Notes: generated from the sequence alone by a model not told the origin. DNA of 64,000 nucleotides from Hyparrhenia diplandra (GCA_015847255.1 JADLZK010011545.1:24043-88042), one strand, 5' to 3'; counted from the first letter of the stretch, positions 1-12,269 are shown. A program made the numbers and translations.

Positions 1-1012
1 ATTAGTAAGTTTGTCTTATATCTTATGCATGGAGTCGTATAGCATCCACTTAGATGATCACTTAGTGGGTGATAAGCAATGTGTAAACGTGGTGTTTATA
101 CAACGTTTATCTTCGATGCTATGCACCCTACATTCCACTTAGATGATCGTGTGGTAGATGGTGAGTGTTTACAGACCACCCTGTTGAGTCCTTTGGAGTC
201 CCCCGAATGATAGGCCAAGTTGAGCCATAATTACGGTGATGATCAAGTTTCGTGCTTGATTGTCATTGGTAATGCTTACCATGTGTAGATGTATTGCAAC
301 CTTGCCATGATAGCTAGATGTATTTGTACTAATTGTAGTATTCATTGACATATGATTATGAGTAACTTAGGAATATTCTTTCTATTCTTTCTATACCATG
401 TTAATAGCTCATATGATACTAGTGGCATACAATGATCTTAGACTTGGATAGTTATCATTTATTCATTTATCTTTACTTTGTGACTTATCCTGTTATGAGT
501 ATTGTTGGAGACATATGGTTACTCTGCATTATACCACTGCAAGTGAATCTCAAGTAAATCATAAGCTAACTTAACCATTAGATACCCCTATCTCTCTTAC
601 TTTCCATAGACTTCCCCTTCCCTGTGGTAAAATATAAATACGATACCTAGATAGACTCCCGGTGAAGTGCTACAATGGTATTTCTATCTGTGCGCTTGCA
701 GATATCATATTCATCCTTTATCAAGGCCTATCAAGAATACCATACTTGCATTTCTTAGAGCGTTATTGCTAGGGTGACAAACTAGTGTGTAGGTAATGCC
801 TAGAAATGAGTGGTATACCTTAAGTACATATCCTAGTGAGATTAACTCCCCTATGGATAATGATACTGAGATTACACCCCACAACTAACACCGCCTAACT
901 ACACCCTTGTTGGATCGTGAGATTAACTCCACATCCAAGCTAACATGATTAGATAGATACCATATACATTTCTTTCGCCTTCCTAATTTGGATCGTGTTA
1001 GAAATGTCAACA
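1..1012 (+). repeat. Element A 5' LTR, right-hand part (truncated by window start)
   Basis: Aligns with 52705-53705 over nearly its full length and ends in GTCAACA just before the PBS. The stretch 105-180 departs from the sister LTR in a patchy way: it contains a second copy of the nearby ACTTAGATGATC motif and other short insertions, while the flanks match closely. Confidence 0.9.
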
Positions 1013-1020
1013 AGCATTTC

Positions 1021-1038
1021 TGGCGCCGTTGCCGGGGA
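1021..1038 (+). other. Primer binding site of element A (tRNA-Asp type)
   Basis: TGGCGCCGTTGCCGGGGA begins 8 bases after the LTR end. It is complementary to the 3' end of plant tRNA-Asp including CCA, the usual primer in this lineage. It is the best preserved PBS in the window. Confidence 0.85.
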
Positions 1039-1258
1039 AGGGAGCTAGTCAAAACTTAAATAGTGGTTTAGTTATCATAGCGCTGTTTCTAACCTCCCTA
1101 GTTTGGAAAAGTGCTAGCCAAAAACTTAATGACACATACATGGAATTAAGAGAGATCAGTTGCATCACATAATGCATTGAGAACCCATTATCACATACTC
1201 AAACAGGGGTTCCCCGTTGTCTATTTGTTTTTTATCTTATGCAGGGTAAAATATATGT

Positions 1259-2074
1259 ATGAATTGGAACAACCGTCCGCATAATTACGTTGACGATCCT
1301 GAAGCATTAATCAGAAAGGCCAGAGCTAAACTCAGACAAACACCAGCACAAACATCAAGACCTTCTGATTTGGACATTTTTTTTTCGACAAACACTGTTT
1401 GGACATTGATCAAGCTAGGCGAAGCTTATCACTTGAATTTGAGGCTATGGCTACCAAGACACTACGTGAGTTCTCAGCTCCTACCACAGACAACATTCTT
1501 ACTGGTCCAAAGGTAGAGGTTGGAGACAATGGTTTTAAACTCAAGCCTGGACTCATCAACATGGTACAAGCCAGCCAATTCTGCGGAAAGGCACATGAAG
1601 ACGCGAGTGCTCATCTCCAACACTTCCTGGAGATTTGCAGTACTTTCACTATGAAGGACGTATCCAGAGACGCCATATTGTTGCACCTCTTCCCATTCAC
1701 TCTTGGGAAAGGCGAAGCAATGGTTCTACGCTACAAAGGAGAAGAATACAACTTGGGATCTATGTTCCACAGCCTTTCTTGCTAAGTTCTTCCCTATAGG
1801 CAAGACGAATGCCCTAAGAGGGAAGATATCCAATTTCCAACAGCAACACGATGAATCTATCCCGGAAGCGTGGGAACGTTTCCAAGAATACATTTCAGAA
1901 TGTCCACATCATGGGATGGAGAAGTGGCTGCTCATGCAAACTTTCTACCATGGGCTTGTTCCTGGTGCTCGTGAAACGATGGATGCTGTAGCGGGAGGTG
2001 CTTTCTTATCACTTACATTAACTCATGCTACAGAGCTTGTGGAGAAGATGGCTTCCAACCAAAGGTTGGAATGA
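1259..2074 (+). pseudogene. Element A gag, N-terminal and core (frameshifted)
   Basis: The reading starts at an ATG at 1259 (MNWNNRPHNY...), shifts frame in a run of T near 1376-1386, continues in the 1399-1785 frame, and shifts again near 1710 into the 1703-2074 frame. The middle carries the features of a plant Retrotrans_gag domain: a QFCG segment, LLHLFPFTL, then FLAKFFPIGKTNALR and a PEAWERFQEYI stretch. Gag would form the virus-like particle in the cytoplasm. The same residues (MATKTLR, FFPIGKTNALRGK, CPHHGMEKW) recur in the gag copies of element D, so A and D are related. The breaks make this copy non-functional unless they are sequencing errors in homopolymers. Confidence 0.8.
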
Positions 2075-2108
2075 AGAGCGTCAACCCCGCAAGAGAGGAA
2101 TACACTAG

Positions 2109-3036
2109 TTGAAAGAGGTAGATCATATGCTGTCTGCCAAGATGGATCTAATCATGAAGAAGCTCGAGGATAGAGTTCCTCAACCCAAGGAGGTCATGCA
2201 AATTCAAGATTCCCGCATGGCATGTGAAGAATGTGGAAACACAGGCCACACTGGCAGGAATTGCCCAGAGATTGTGGAGGACATCAACTTCATCAATAAC
2301 AACAACAATAACTTCCGTCCTCAACATAATCAAGGTTGGAACCAACAGAGGCCAAACTACCAAGGCTACCAAGGTAATAATCAAGGTAATAACTTTAATA
2401 ATTACAATCAACCTTCTTTGAGAGACCTAGTTCTCAGCCAAGGTAAGGCTATGGAGAATCTATCTAGGAAGATAGTTTTCAATGATAAAGCTCTAGAACT
2501 TATCAACACTAGAATGGAAAGCTTTTCTTCAGCAATTAAAAACCAGCATAGTTTCAATAAGATGATAGAGTCTCAGATTTCTCAGTTGGCAACATCTGTT
2601 CCGCTAACCACACCAGGAAAGATTCCGAGCCAGCCAGAAGAATTAGAAATTGCAAATCTTGTCGACGTCTTTAATGCAGGTCACTACTACAGAGAGACCT
2701 CAGGAAGCAACTGGTTGGATGACTCTATGCCACCCAAGAAGGAACATCCAGGAAGGCCAGTCATCACGATCCAGATAGGACCGCACACCTTCGACAATGC
2801 TCTATGTGACTTCGGCTCAAGCATAAACATTATGCCTAAGGTAATATATGAGAAAATTCATGGTGAACCACTCTTGTATACAACCATGTGCTTGCAGCTG
2901 GTAGATCAGTCACTCTGCTACCCCAAGGGGATACTTGAAGACGTGTGTGTGGCAATTAGAGGCTCTTGCGTACCGGCCAGACTCAGCAGATTGTGGAAAC
3001 AGGAGGAAGCGAAAGATCAACGATCATACTTGGTCG
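2109..3036 (+). pseudogene. Element A gag C-terminus (zinc knuckle) and first retropepsin-like domain
   Basis: Open frame with a CCHC zinc knuckle (CEECGNTGHTGRNC, C-x2-C-x4-H-x4-C) near 2227-2268, followed by an Asn/Gln-rich tract encoded by AAC/AAT repeats. A retropepsin-like domain begins near 2770 with ALCDFGSSINIMPK, where plant elements usually have D-L/T-G-A/S-S; it continues through YTTMCLQLVDQS and YPKGILEDV. The reading then shifts frame near 2970 to an ILGRPFL motif in the next open frame. The zinc knuckle would bind the element RNA, and the protease would cut the polyprotein. Confidence 0.75.
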
Positions 3037-3746
3037 ACCATTCCTTAGCTCAGCTAATGCTATCATCTACGCCGACAGTACGAAGATTTGTTTCAACATT
3101 AGAGGGAGAAAGGAGAAGTTCAACTTCAAGAACAAGACACATACCTCTCCTGCTCACCCACAATGGTCTTACTCATATCTGCCAGAACCAAAGATCGAGA
3201 CCATCAACAAGAATAAAAAGAAGAACGCACAGCCTACAAAGGTAATGGTAGTTAATAAGGTAAGTTCTGAAAATGACCATCTACTTCCATCTCCAATGCT
3301 TCGCAAACAAGACGATCCAAGTACTCCTACCATCGCATGCTCCATTAATTATTTAACTTTTAACAATACATTCTGCGATACGGGGTCCGGCATCAACTTG
3401 ATGGCAAAGGTAACATAGGAACTATTATTTGGAAAATTGCCATTGCAATTTGTGCAGCTGCAGATGGCAGATCAATCATATCGGGTTCCAGAAGGAATTG
3501 CTAAAGACGTACCAGTCAAAATCATGGACCACTATGTCCTTACTAACTTTATAGTCATGGACATAGCGAAAGACGAAGATCCTCCGATAGTGCTTGGGAG
3601 ACCGTTTCTCAACACTACACGCGCCATCATCTACATCCATACAGGAGAGATACACTTCCAGTTCCCTACAGAAAAGGTACGTGTATACTTTAATAGTTAT
3701 AATGATTATACGAAACCCAGGAAAAGCAGGTCAGCTCGTCGCCGCC
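2966..3746 (+). pseudogene. Element A second retropepsin-like domain, interrupted by element B
   Basis: The 2966-3418 frame carries the end of the first protease domain (ILGRPFLSSANAIIY), a basic linker, and a new start of a protease domain (TFCDTGSGINLMAK). After a stop at 3418, the 3437-3746 frame continues it with LQMADQSYRVPEGI, FIVMDIAKDED and VLGRPFLNTTRAIIY. Two protease-like units therefore lie in tandem. The frame stays open to the insertion point of B at 3746 and resumes at 49349. Confidence 0.75.
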
Positions 3747-4892
3747 TGTTGGCGGTCGTTATCGACCATTTTATACCGCCAACTTATGTCTTTTTCAAGG
3801 GAAACTTGCTAACCTATGACACATATACCTTTACTATTGACCCAGTTCCACTTGTATTTCGAGAAATATGTTTTGCAGGACTTATACACGGAATCAAGTG
3901 AAAAGACGCCAAACAAAGAACAAAGCGCAAAGCATAATACACATTCCAGAAATGCGCAACCTAGGGGGAGTAGAGAAAGCCCAACTCAAGGCCGAATTGG
4001 ACCAAAGCACCCCTCAACTACGGATCCGGGTTGGCCCAGAACCCCTCGCGAAATAGGGGACGCCGAAGCGGGGCCGGGCCAGTCCGGCCGGCCGGGTGCA
4101 ATGGTCCCGGCCGGACCGCACTACGGTGGTTCGCGCCCAAATTTGGCAGGCAGCCTCGCACCGACGTTGCAATGACGGTTCCATGGGTGCTTTGGTAAAT
4201 ATCTTAGTCAAACCGCTTGTAGGAGGTCGGTTTGGGTCTTTCCATGTGAGGAGAGACATCTTCCAAAGAGCCCCCTCTCCTTCACCTATAAAAGGAGGTG
4301 CTCTCCCCCCATTCAATGGACACACCACACAAGAGCTCTCTCCCTCCACACTTGTATCTTTTACTTTTTGGTTAGTATTAGGAGCTTGGCAAGATGTAAT
4401 ACAAGATCAAGATCAACTATGGAGGTACTTGGTATGATCCAATTATTGTTCTTCATATCATGTTCTTCATCTTGTTCTTGTTCTTGTTCTTATTATCAAT
4501 GTAGCTATGCTATGAACTAGAGTATAGTTCTTATGATATGATCTTAGCATATGATTCATGTTATGATCTTGTCATATAGAACCTTATGCTTAATCTATCA
4601 TACACACATGTTTAGACCAAATCCAAGTTGAGATGCTGAGTTCTACTTTGATTTAGTCTTGGTCGTTGTTGGGTTGTGGGATCGTCGTCCGCCCTCATGG
4701 CGAATGCTCTAGTAGAAGGACCCTGGGGACGGGTAAGCCTTGTTACACGCTAGAGTAGTAGTCAATAGCTTGGACGTGGTGTCTAGGTTAGAGGCTATCT
4801 TCGGTTGCCCCATTCATCAGACGGACGAGGTGGTAGGCGGCAGGTGGTGACAGCCCTGTCCGTCCCTTGTAATCCCCCACGTCTCGGGTGGT
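3747..4892 (+). repeat. Element B 5' LTR, first segment
   Basis: Starts TGTTGGCGGTCGTTAT and matches 18463-18610 plus 47950 onward. An 8-bp inverted repeat, TTGGCGGT...ACCGCCAA, sits in the first 40 bases. The segment ends at the C insertion (TSD GTGGT at 4888-4892). Confidence 0.9.
4287..4295 (+). promoter_or_regulatory. TATA box in element B 5' LTR
   Basis: TATAAAAGG lies within CACCTATAAAAGGAGG, followed by a CT-rich leader with CTCTCTCCCTCCAC, a typical plant core promoter. The same box is in the 3' LTR at 48327-48335. Confidence 0.7.
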
Positions 4893-6166
4893 TGTTGGTA
4901 TTTCTTAGCGAAAGCAGCAAAGTCCGCAAGCGCACGGAAAGTACCGTTGTAGCACTTCACCTAGAAGTATTCTAGGTATCGAATTTCCACAGGGAACGGG
5001 CGCTAAGTCTGTTCTTCTAGCTATCAAGGGTCAAGCATAGGAGGTGATCCTAGGAGCGATGTGTGTTCTTTCAAAGACTTAGGCTAAGTCAAGCTACTCG
5101 TCTATTAATCGAGTATTACGGGCATCCGAGTGCACTTGGTCGCCAAGCGATGCCGGCCTCTTGCTCTACTACGCAACCGGACGTGGAGGAGTACGATGGG
5201 CGAATAGGGCTATCACCACCTATCCCCTACCTCACTACCGTGGATTGCGGAGCAAACGAGGGTGATTTATAACTTAGACACCACGTCTATGTTACTTGTC
5301 ACTACTCTAGCATTGGCCAGGAGATCCCGTCTTCATCAGGGGTCCTCTACTAGAGTATTTACCACAGGGGCAAACAACGATCCCGTAATTCTCGATAAAA
5401 TAAATGATAGCGTGAAACTTAAGAATGATACTGAAAGTAAGACACGAATAACTTTCACCAAGCCGAAAGGTTACCCGTAGAGGTACAAGGTAGGGAGGCG
5501 GGAGCCGACGGATCCGGCACTCCGATAGCCGAAAAAGACCGCGGGGTCGCTACTCCTCTCTTTCCTCTACCTTGCACTCTCTCTCACTCCCACCGAAAGT
5601 GTCTTGGCACTCTAAACCACCCCGAATGTGAGACTATGAAGTGTGTTGAGTGATGCTCTATGGAGGGGGGTGACCCTCCTTTTATACACAAATGAAAGGT
5701 GGTTTTGGCGGGAAAGTTTGGCGCGAAAACGGTGAAAACACCTCCATGCACCGCCTCTACTCCTCCGGCCGGGGACGAGACCAAGGCGCGGCGGGATCGG
5801 GCACCGGGTCGCGACGGGGCGCCGCACTCGCGGGCGGTCGGCCCGAGTTTGGCCCGCTCGGTGCCATGCCTTCGCCCTGTGGGCTAGTGGCTTGCTCTAC
5901 ATTGCTCTTCCAGGGGTGCTTCGGTCGGATTTGGTATGGTTCTGGCCTGTCACGTTCCCCTTGGTCAAAGCGTATTTTCTGAGTTGCGTATTGCTCTTTA
6001 TTTGGCGTACTCTCACTGTTTTCCGTGTTTGTTCCCGCAAAACAAATATTCTCGAATACAAGTGGAACTAGGTGAGTAGTAAATGTTTAGTTAGTTTAAA
6101 TGGGTTTTATCTCTCTTAATTAGAGCTAAGTTGGCGGTATAAAATATGTGATAATGGCTGCCAACA
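4893..6166 (-). repeat. Element C 3' LTR
   Basis: Bounded by TGTTGGTA... and ...GCCAACA and matches 13173-14454 with scattered short indels. On the minus strand a TATA box (TATAAAAGG, 5688-5696) is followed by a leader; the equivalent in the other LTR is 13962-13970. Confidence 0.9.
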
Positions 6167-6203
6167 ACTCCCCACACTTAGTCTTTACTCGTCCTCGAGT
6201 AAA
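6167..6203 (-). other. Element C polypurine tract and adjacent hairpin
   Basis: On the minus strand the 3' LTR is preceded by TAAGTGTGGGGAGT (6167-6180), the plus-strand primer site. Just upstream, 6184-6203 can fold as TTTACTC-GAGGAC-GAGTAAA, a 7-bp stem. The hairpin recurs with compensating changes in elements A, B and D. Confidence 0.75.
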
Positions 6204-8864
6204 CTTAGATCGAAAGAATGTTGTCTCTATGAATAAATAAATCAAGGATCAAAGCATAAAGATTATTCCAGACTTCTCCTTCCTTGTGAGCATTCAAAGT
6301 GTCTATCAATTCATCTTAAAAAAAATTGTACAAAGGAATAGCTTGGATTTCTATCATTTTATTTCTACTCTTACATATAAGACTTGGTTTTTATATTTTT
6401 GAAAAGAAAACAGATTGCTCCGTGGTCAATTCTAAGATGAGTCACTCATATTTGTGGATTGGTTCCTCCCAAGCATTTGTATTATGTCACTCTCTCTAAT
6501 CCTAATATTTGAGTGGTGTTCGGGAGATTCTTCGAGAAAAGGACAAGTGCATATTTACCTTGTATATATTGTTGGGTCAAACTTGGATCGTCGGGAGAGA
6601 AGAGTCATGTTCCCAGATCGAAATGTGCAAGTGTGTGGAATGAAATATGGTGGGGACACAATAATGTTGATCTTGTTGTGATTTGATCCTTCTAATTGTG
6701 ATGCCTTTAAATTGGAGAACATGGGCTATTTATTAATAGTATATGTATATTTTTTTGGCGGGCTTCTTTGGCACGCCATCTTTTATTCTCTTGGACACAT
6801 GTCCATTTTTTTTTTTTGTCTCATGCGCATCTAGCATGGAGTGTACTTATTTCCTTTAAATAGCCCATATCTCTTCTTTTGTTTGGCATGTGATAAATAT
6901 TAGAAGGTCCGAAATTGGAACAAGATCGTGTCTCTTTTTGGTGGATGGTGATGCATGTTGTGCGCAATTCTTAATGTAAGAATTGGCTTACTTTTGGTGG
7001 GTGCACGTGCATTTCGATCTTAGGTGCATGAAACTCCCTTCAACATTGATCACAAAGGTTGACAAAACTCAATACAAGAATAAATAGCTATTTGTGGATG
7101 TATATGATTCTAGTTTTTGGCTTTGGTAGGAATTGATTCTAAATTAACCATGGAGCATGCTTGAGTAGGGTTTTGAAATAAAATTCAAGTCTTTGTTGCA
7201 AGAGAGAATAAAAGTCAAGTTATCCTACTATATCTCTTGGTGCAATTAATAAGATAAAATGAGTTCCCTATTTAGCGTTGCTCATCAAAGTTTAGGATCT
7301 TAGTTAGGAATAAAATTTATGCCAATTGATTCATTTTATTCAAGAGAGGTGGGGATGAGCCATGTTGATTTTAGACAATTTTGTTCTTAAATTGGCATAG
7401 AGAGAGAGAGAGAGATGGGGAAGGGCGTAGGAGAAGGTTTGTGAACCTTTGTTGCGTGTGCGCGGGCCTTCCCCCACACTTGTTCTTTGTACATAATATT
7501 TCAAGGGACAAAACAAAAGAACAAGTGTGCAAAATAAAAGTAACAACTCTTTATTGATCAGGCATATAATCTTGAAGGGAAAATACAAGATAAATGAAAA
7601 CAAATAAAACTAATGCCCGATTATTGTGGAAGAAGAAATTTCTAGCGTGGTGGGGCAAGTGCGCCGACCCACACCCGCCGCTCTTGCCACCCTAGTTAAT
7701 TTTTCATTAAATCCTCTACGCATTGAAACGATAGTATCTTGTAGTTTCTTAATCTCTAATTTCTCTTCTGCTATGCTATTTTGAGCACGTTCTAGTTTTC
7801 TACGGAGGCTCCTTATGCTAGCATTGACGGATGCAAAAGTGGGTCCAAATTCCGGCTCCTCTTCCTCACTATCACTGAAGAACCCACGTGGCTGACCCCT
7901 TGGAGGGGGTTTCCTAATGGTGGAATGACCCCCTTTACCACTCGCTTGATGGGATTTTTTGTTCCTAGAGGGGGTGATTTCTCTTTTTGGGGAGCCTTGT
8001 TTCTAGGAATTCCTTCAGAGGATTTCTTTTTGGTGTCTCAGAGGCGGTGCGCGCTTCCTCCTAATCTTTGGGAGCGGGTTTTGATTGAGGCTTTCTTGTG
8101 GAGCTTTGTGGAGGAGGTAAGATTGCGAGTGGGGTTGCCGCGACAAAATTTATTTCTTCTCTAATGGGGGATTCTTCAGGTTCATCTATGCCAAGGGTGA
8201 GGTAAAGCTGGTTGTTGCGTGTCATGGTGTGAAGAGTGGAGTTCAGAAAAAAGCAAAGGCTTAGTGTGAGGTGACACTAGAGTGGTGCACGAGTTTTATA
8301 GCATAGTTAAGTGAACACAGACCGAACACCTACCGAGCGTAGATGGAGGGACCGAGACTAGGCACGAGGAACGGGATGGGCTCGGGAGGCCATCCCGCCA
8401 CACGGCGGCGCCGCGGTGCGGCGGTCGCCGCCGTGGGCGCTTCCCCGGGTGCGTGTCCGTCCTATCCCGATTCTAGTCTTATCCTCGCACTTAATATCAA
8501 GGTGTTTTTATTTGTTTGTCCTTATTCGTGTCAAAGTAACAAAAAAGAAAGAATAAAGAAATTTGTTTTAATTCTTTAGGAAAAGAGCAAATAAGTGTAA
8601 TTAAAATTTAAAAAGCTTCAAAACTAATTAATTTTATTTCTTCTATGGTTTTATTTATTTTGTGAGAAGGTTCATAATAAACTTTTAATCTTTGGCCATT
8701 TACCTTTGAGATGTTACCTTTGTCGTCGCGAATGGTGATTGCTCCGTGTGGTGCGATGTCGACGACGGTGTATGGTCCCATCCACTTGCTTTTAAGCTTT
8801 CCTCCATTTGAATAATTTTACTCGAGAATTGAAAAGTAGTACCTTGTCTCCTTCTTGAAATGTT
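6204..8864 (-). other. Element C 3' noncoding region
   Basis: About 2.7 kb between integrase and PPT without a convincing reading frame. It is AT-rich, with a (GA)n run at 7399-7415. A GGACACATGTCC palindrome at 6793-6804 has relatives in A, B and D. Nothing else recognised. Confidence 0.6.
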
Positions 8865-9895
8865 TTATCTTTGGATTCGCGGTCGTGCCATCTTTTGTTC
8901 TTTCCTTGTAAATTCGCGCACGTGGTATGCCTTCTCACGCCATTCTTCTAGCTCGGTAAGTTGTTTCTGTCTATTTTGTCCGGCTAGCTTGACGTCCATG
9001 TTCCAGGTTTTAATTGCCCAGTAAGCTCGATGTTCGAGCTCCACTAGCAAATGGCAGCTTTTCCCATAGACCATTCGGAATGGTGTCATGCCAATGGGGG
9101 TCTTGTAAGCTGTCCCCGTATGCCCATAGTGCATCGTAGCTTGTCTTTCCATCCCTTTCCCATTGCATTGATGTTTTTCAAGGATGTTCTTGATTTGCTT
9201 ATTGGATGTCTCGGCCCGGCCACTTGTTTGTGGGTGATATGGTGTAGCGATGTTGTGCTTGGATCCCAACTCCATCAGAAATTTTCTGAAAACTTTATCA
9301 GTGAAGTGGGTTCCTCCGTCGCTCACCACCATCCTTGGGGTTCCGAAGCGTGGAAAGATAATCTCGTGGAACATTTTCCTTGCATGCTTGGAATCGCGGC
9401 TCGGCATGGTAGTGCTTCCACCCATTTGGATACATAGTCGACGAAATGATGAGGATGTATTCACAATCATAGGACTTTGGAAAAGGTCCCATGAAGTCAA
9501 TACCCCGGACATCGAAGACTTCGACTTGTAAGTTGTAGTGGAGGGCATGGCATTTCGTGAGGTAATGCCTCCTTGCAAACCGACACTTGTGACACCTTCC
9601 AAGAACTCCCCGGTGTCTTGGTACATGGTTGGCCAAGAGAATCAGACCGCCGGTTTTTTTCGCTTGTGTGCGGAACACACCATAGTGTCCTCCGTATGGT
9701 ATTTGCGTGGCATTTCTCAATAATCTCTTGTCCCTCTTTGGTGGGTACACATCTTCTCAACATCCCCTCGAACATACCCCGTAGAGGTACGGATCGTCCC
9801 ATAGGTGGCGTCGGCTTTCTGCTTTCAACTTCTGGCGGGATTCGCCAGGTGGTACATAACCTGAAACCATAAAATTCACAATGTCTGCATACCAT
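8865..9895 (-). pseudogene. Element C integrase (frameshifted)
   Basis: Minus-strand frames 9497-9895, 9298-9750 and 8865-9626 together cover a plant gypsy integrase: a His-Cys zinc-binding stretch (RRCVPTKEGQEIIEKCH), the start of the catalytic core (FDVRGIDFMGPFPKSYDCEY), then FGTPRMVVSDGGTHF and YHPQTSGRAETSNKQIKNIL, which hold the second Asp and the Glu of the DDE triad. The C-terminal part reads RAYWAIKTWNMD and LEEWREKAY, typical of Athila. It would insert the cDNA into the genome. At least two frame changes break the copy. Confidence 0.85.
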
Positions 9896-9964
9896 GGGGT
9901 TATGTCCTCCACCTTCAGGAGCATGTCGTCGCGTAAGAAGTCATTGATGGGCAGTTCCTACGTG

Positions 9965-10419
9965 TTAGTGAATTGCAAGCGCGACAAATGATCCATAAAT
10001 GGTGTTCTCTACTCCTTTCTTATCTTTAATTTCTAAATCAAATTCTTGGAGTAAGAGAATCCATCTTATTAATCTAGGTTTAGCATCTTTCTTAGTGAGC
10101 AAGTACTTCAAGGCAGCATGATCAGTGTAGACAATCACTTTAGATCCCACTAAGTAAGACCTAAACTTATCAATAGCAAATACAACAACTAGGAGCTCTT
10201 TTTCAGTTGTGGCGTAATTCAATTGAGCTCCCGTGAGTGTTTTGCTAGCATAGGCAATTGCGTGATGCTTTTTATCTTTGGTTTGGCCAAGGACCGCACC
10301 AAGCTAGCGTAATCACTAGCATCACACATGATTTCAAAGGGGCGGCGACCAAATCGGTGGTTGGATGATTGGTGCCGAGATGAGTGCTTCCTTGATGGTA
10401 AGGAAAGCTTTTCGTGCAC
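9965..10419 (-). pseudogene. Element C RNase H
   Basis: Frame 9965-10222 carries NYATTEKELLVVVFAIDKFR, VYTDHAALKYL and RLIRWILLLQEFDLEI, the hallmarks of a Ty3/gypsy RNase H; the start (FEIMCDASDYA) is in the overlapping frame 10219-10419. It would degrade the RNA strand of the RNA-DNA hybrid during reverse transcription. A frameshift near 10220-10300 separates it from the RT. Confidence 0.85.
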
Positions 10420-12269
10420 TCATCGGTGAACTCAAAAGGTGCATCTTTAGCTAGCAGGCTTGTTAACGGTCTCGTAGTTTGTGAGAAATCTTTTATAAAC
10501 CGTCTACAAAACCCTGCGTGGCCTAGAAAGCTACGGATTCCTTTTACGTTCACTAGGGGAGGTAATTTTTCAATCACTTCGATTTTTGCTTTATCTACCT
10601 CAATCCCTCTCTCGGACACTAGGTGACCGAGGACAATGCCCTCTCGGACCATGAAATGGCACTTTTCCCAATTAAGTACTAGGTCCTTTTCTTGGCATCG
10701 TTGCAAGACTTTATCTAGATTCTCTAGACAACTCTCGAAGGTTTTTCCATAGACGGAGAAATCGTCCATGAAAACTTCCATGATCTCCTCAATCATGTCT
10801 GAGAATATGGACATCATACACCTTTGGAATGATGCGGGTGCATTACACAACCCGAAAGACATTCTATGGTAGGCATAAGTTCCATATGAGCATGTAAACG
10901 TGGTCTTGCTTTGATCATCAGGGTGGATGGGAATTTGGTGATAACCAGAATATCCATCTAGGAAGCAAAAGAAAGAGTGTTTCGCTAACCGCTCCAACAT
11001 TTCATCAATGAATGGGAGTGGGAAGTGATCTTTCTTTGTGGCAGCATTTAATTTCCGGTAGTCTATGCACATTCTCCATCCTATGATGGTACGTTGTGGG
11101 ATTAATTCATTTTTAGCGTTTTTAATTACCGTCATGCCTCCCTTCTTAGGCACTACTTGGACAGGGCTAACCCAGTCACTGTGTGGAACGGGATAGATTA
11201 TCCCGGCGTGAAGAAGTTTAAGAACTTCTTTCTTCACGACTTCTCTCATTTCATTATTGAGCCGGCGTTGAGGTTCATGTGAGGGTGTTTTATCCGGGTC
11301 AACAGGGATACGGTGAGAGCAAATCATTGGGCTAATTCCCTTCAAATCATGTAAGGAATACCCGAAGACAGTTCTATGTTTTTCTAAGACTTTTATCAAT
11401 TTGGATGACTCCTCTTCAGTTAATTTATCATTGATAATTACAGGAGCATTTTTATCATTATTTAAGAAAACATAGCGTAGTCCTTCGGGAAGGGTTTTTA
11501 GCTCAATGGGAGGTGGTGTCATTTCTTCTTCTTTAGGGAGATCGATGAAGTCATCCATCTCACTAATTTCTTCAATGAAGAATTTGGAGTCTTTTTCTAA
11601 AGATTCTTCAGGAGTTTCAAAGGGTATTGTTGACACTACCTCAACGGGCATACATTTGGACAGAGGTTCCACTATTGAATTTTTAGCTTGAGTTATGGGT
11701 AGAGTGAAAGTGTCTCGTCCTAACTTTACATCTAAATTCCCTGTTTTTGGTGGGTTATTCAACAATTTTTCTAGGGGATGCCCGATTAAAATATCAAACT
11801 CATCTATATCAAAAATATGAAAATCTAGACTGAGTTCAATATCATTATTGTGAAGAATAACATCATGTAGTAACCCCAACCCTGGGATAACAGATCGTGT
11901 ATCATGTCTAAGGGTTTTGATTGTAGGCCACCATTGTTGATCGTAAAAATGGATTAAAGCGAAAGAGTGGGACATTATATTAATGCCTACAGTGGGGTTG
12001 TATTGTACATTTTCCCAGATTCCTCGTATGTTACAGTATAAGGGAAATGAAGGGGTGCGAATCCGAATTTCTTCGGTCGTCAACTCACTTTCATTAGCCC
12101 ATTCATTACTCATTAGTGTGGTTAACTCCCTAATTGATTCTTGCAAAGATTCTTTACTTAATGGTTCTTTAGGGGTTAATGGAACTGGGGGTCTCTTCAC
12201 TGATTCATACCTTGAGGTGTTTCCATAATCGTCAAGAAATACGTCCTCAATGTTTGGGAGGTCCCCCAA
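10272..12269 (-). CDS. Element C protease-reverse transcriptase region of the polyprotein
   Basis: A 665-codon open frame. Residues ~90-180 look like a degenerate retropepsin (YNPTVGINIMSHSFALI then FDIDEFDILIGHPL), lacking the usual D-S/T-G at the start. The RT spans about residues 340-560: HAGIIYPVPHSDWVSPVQVVPKKGG, WRMCIDYRKLNAATKKD, FLDGYSGYHQIPI, and the active-site box FMDD near residue 500, where F replaces the commoner Y. The frame is intact to the thumb and connection and then shifts near the RNase H. The 5' end of the frame is probably an internal part of a longer gag-pol frame, so the ATG at 12269 is nominal. Confidence 0.9.
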   Translation of the reverse strand: MGDLPNIEDVFLDDYGNTSRYESVKRPPVPLTPKEPLSKESLQESIRELTTLMSNEWANESELTTEEIRIRTPSFPLYCNIRGIWENVQYNPTVGINIMSHSFALIHFYDQQWWPTIKTLRHDTRSVIPGLGLLHDVILHNNDIELSLDFHIFDIDEFDILIGHPLEKLLNNPPKTGNLDVKLGRDTFTLPITQAKNSIVEPLSKCMPVEVVSTIPFETPEESLEKDSKFFIEEISEMDDFIDLPKEEEMTPPPIELKTLPEGLRYVFLNNDKNAPVIINDKLTEEESSKLIKVLEKHRTVFGYSLHDLKGISPMICSHRIPVDPDKTPSHEPQRRLNNEMREVVKKEVLKLLHAGIIYPVPHSDWVSPVQVVPKKGGMTVIKNAKNELIPQRTIIGWRMCIDYRKLNAATKKDHFPLPFIDEMLERLAKHSFFCFLDGYSGYHQIPIHPDDQSKTTFTCSYGTYAYHRMSFGLCNAPASFQRCMMSIFSDMIEEIMEVFMDDFSVYGKTFESCLENLDKVLQRCQEKDLVLNWEKCHFMVREGIVLGHLVSERGIEVDKAKIEVIEKLPPLVNVKGIRSFLGHAGFCRRFIKDFSQTTRPLTSLLAKDAPFEFTDECTKSFPYHQGSTHLGTNHPTTDLVAAPLKSCVMLVITLAWCGPWPNQR

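Noticed and set aside
7340..7603. Hydrophobic minus-strand frame in element C 3' region
   Set aside because: No homology pattern and low-complexity AT-rich sequence; probably chance.
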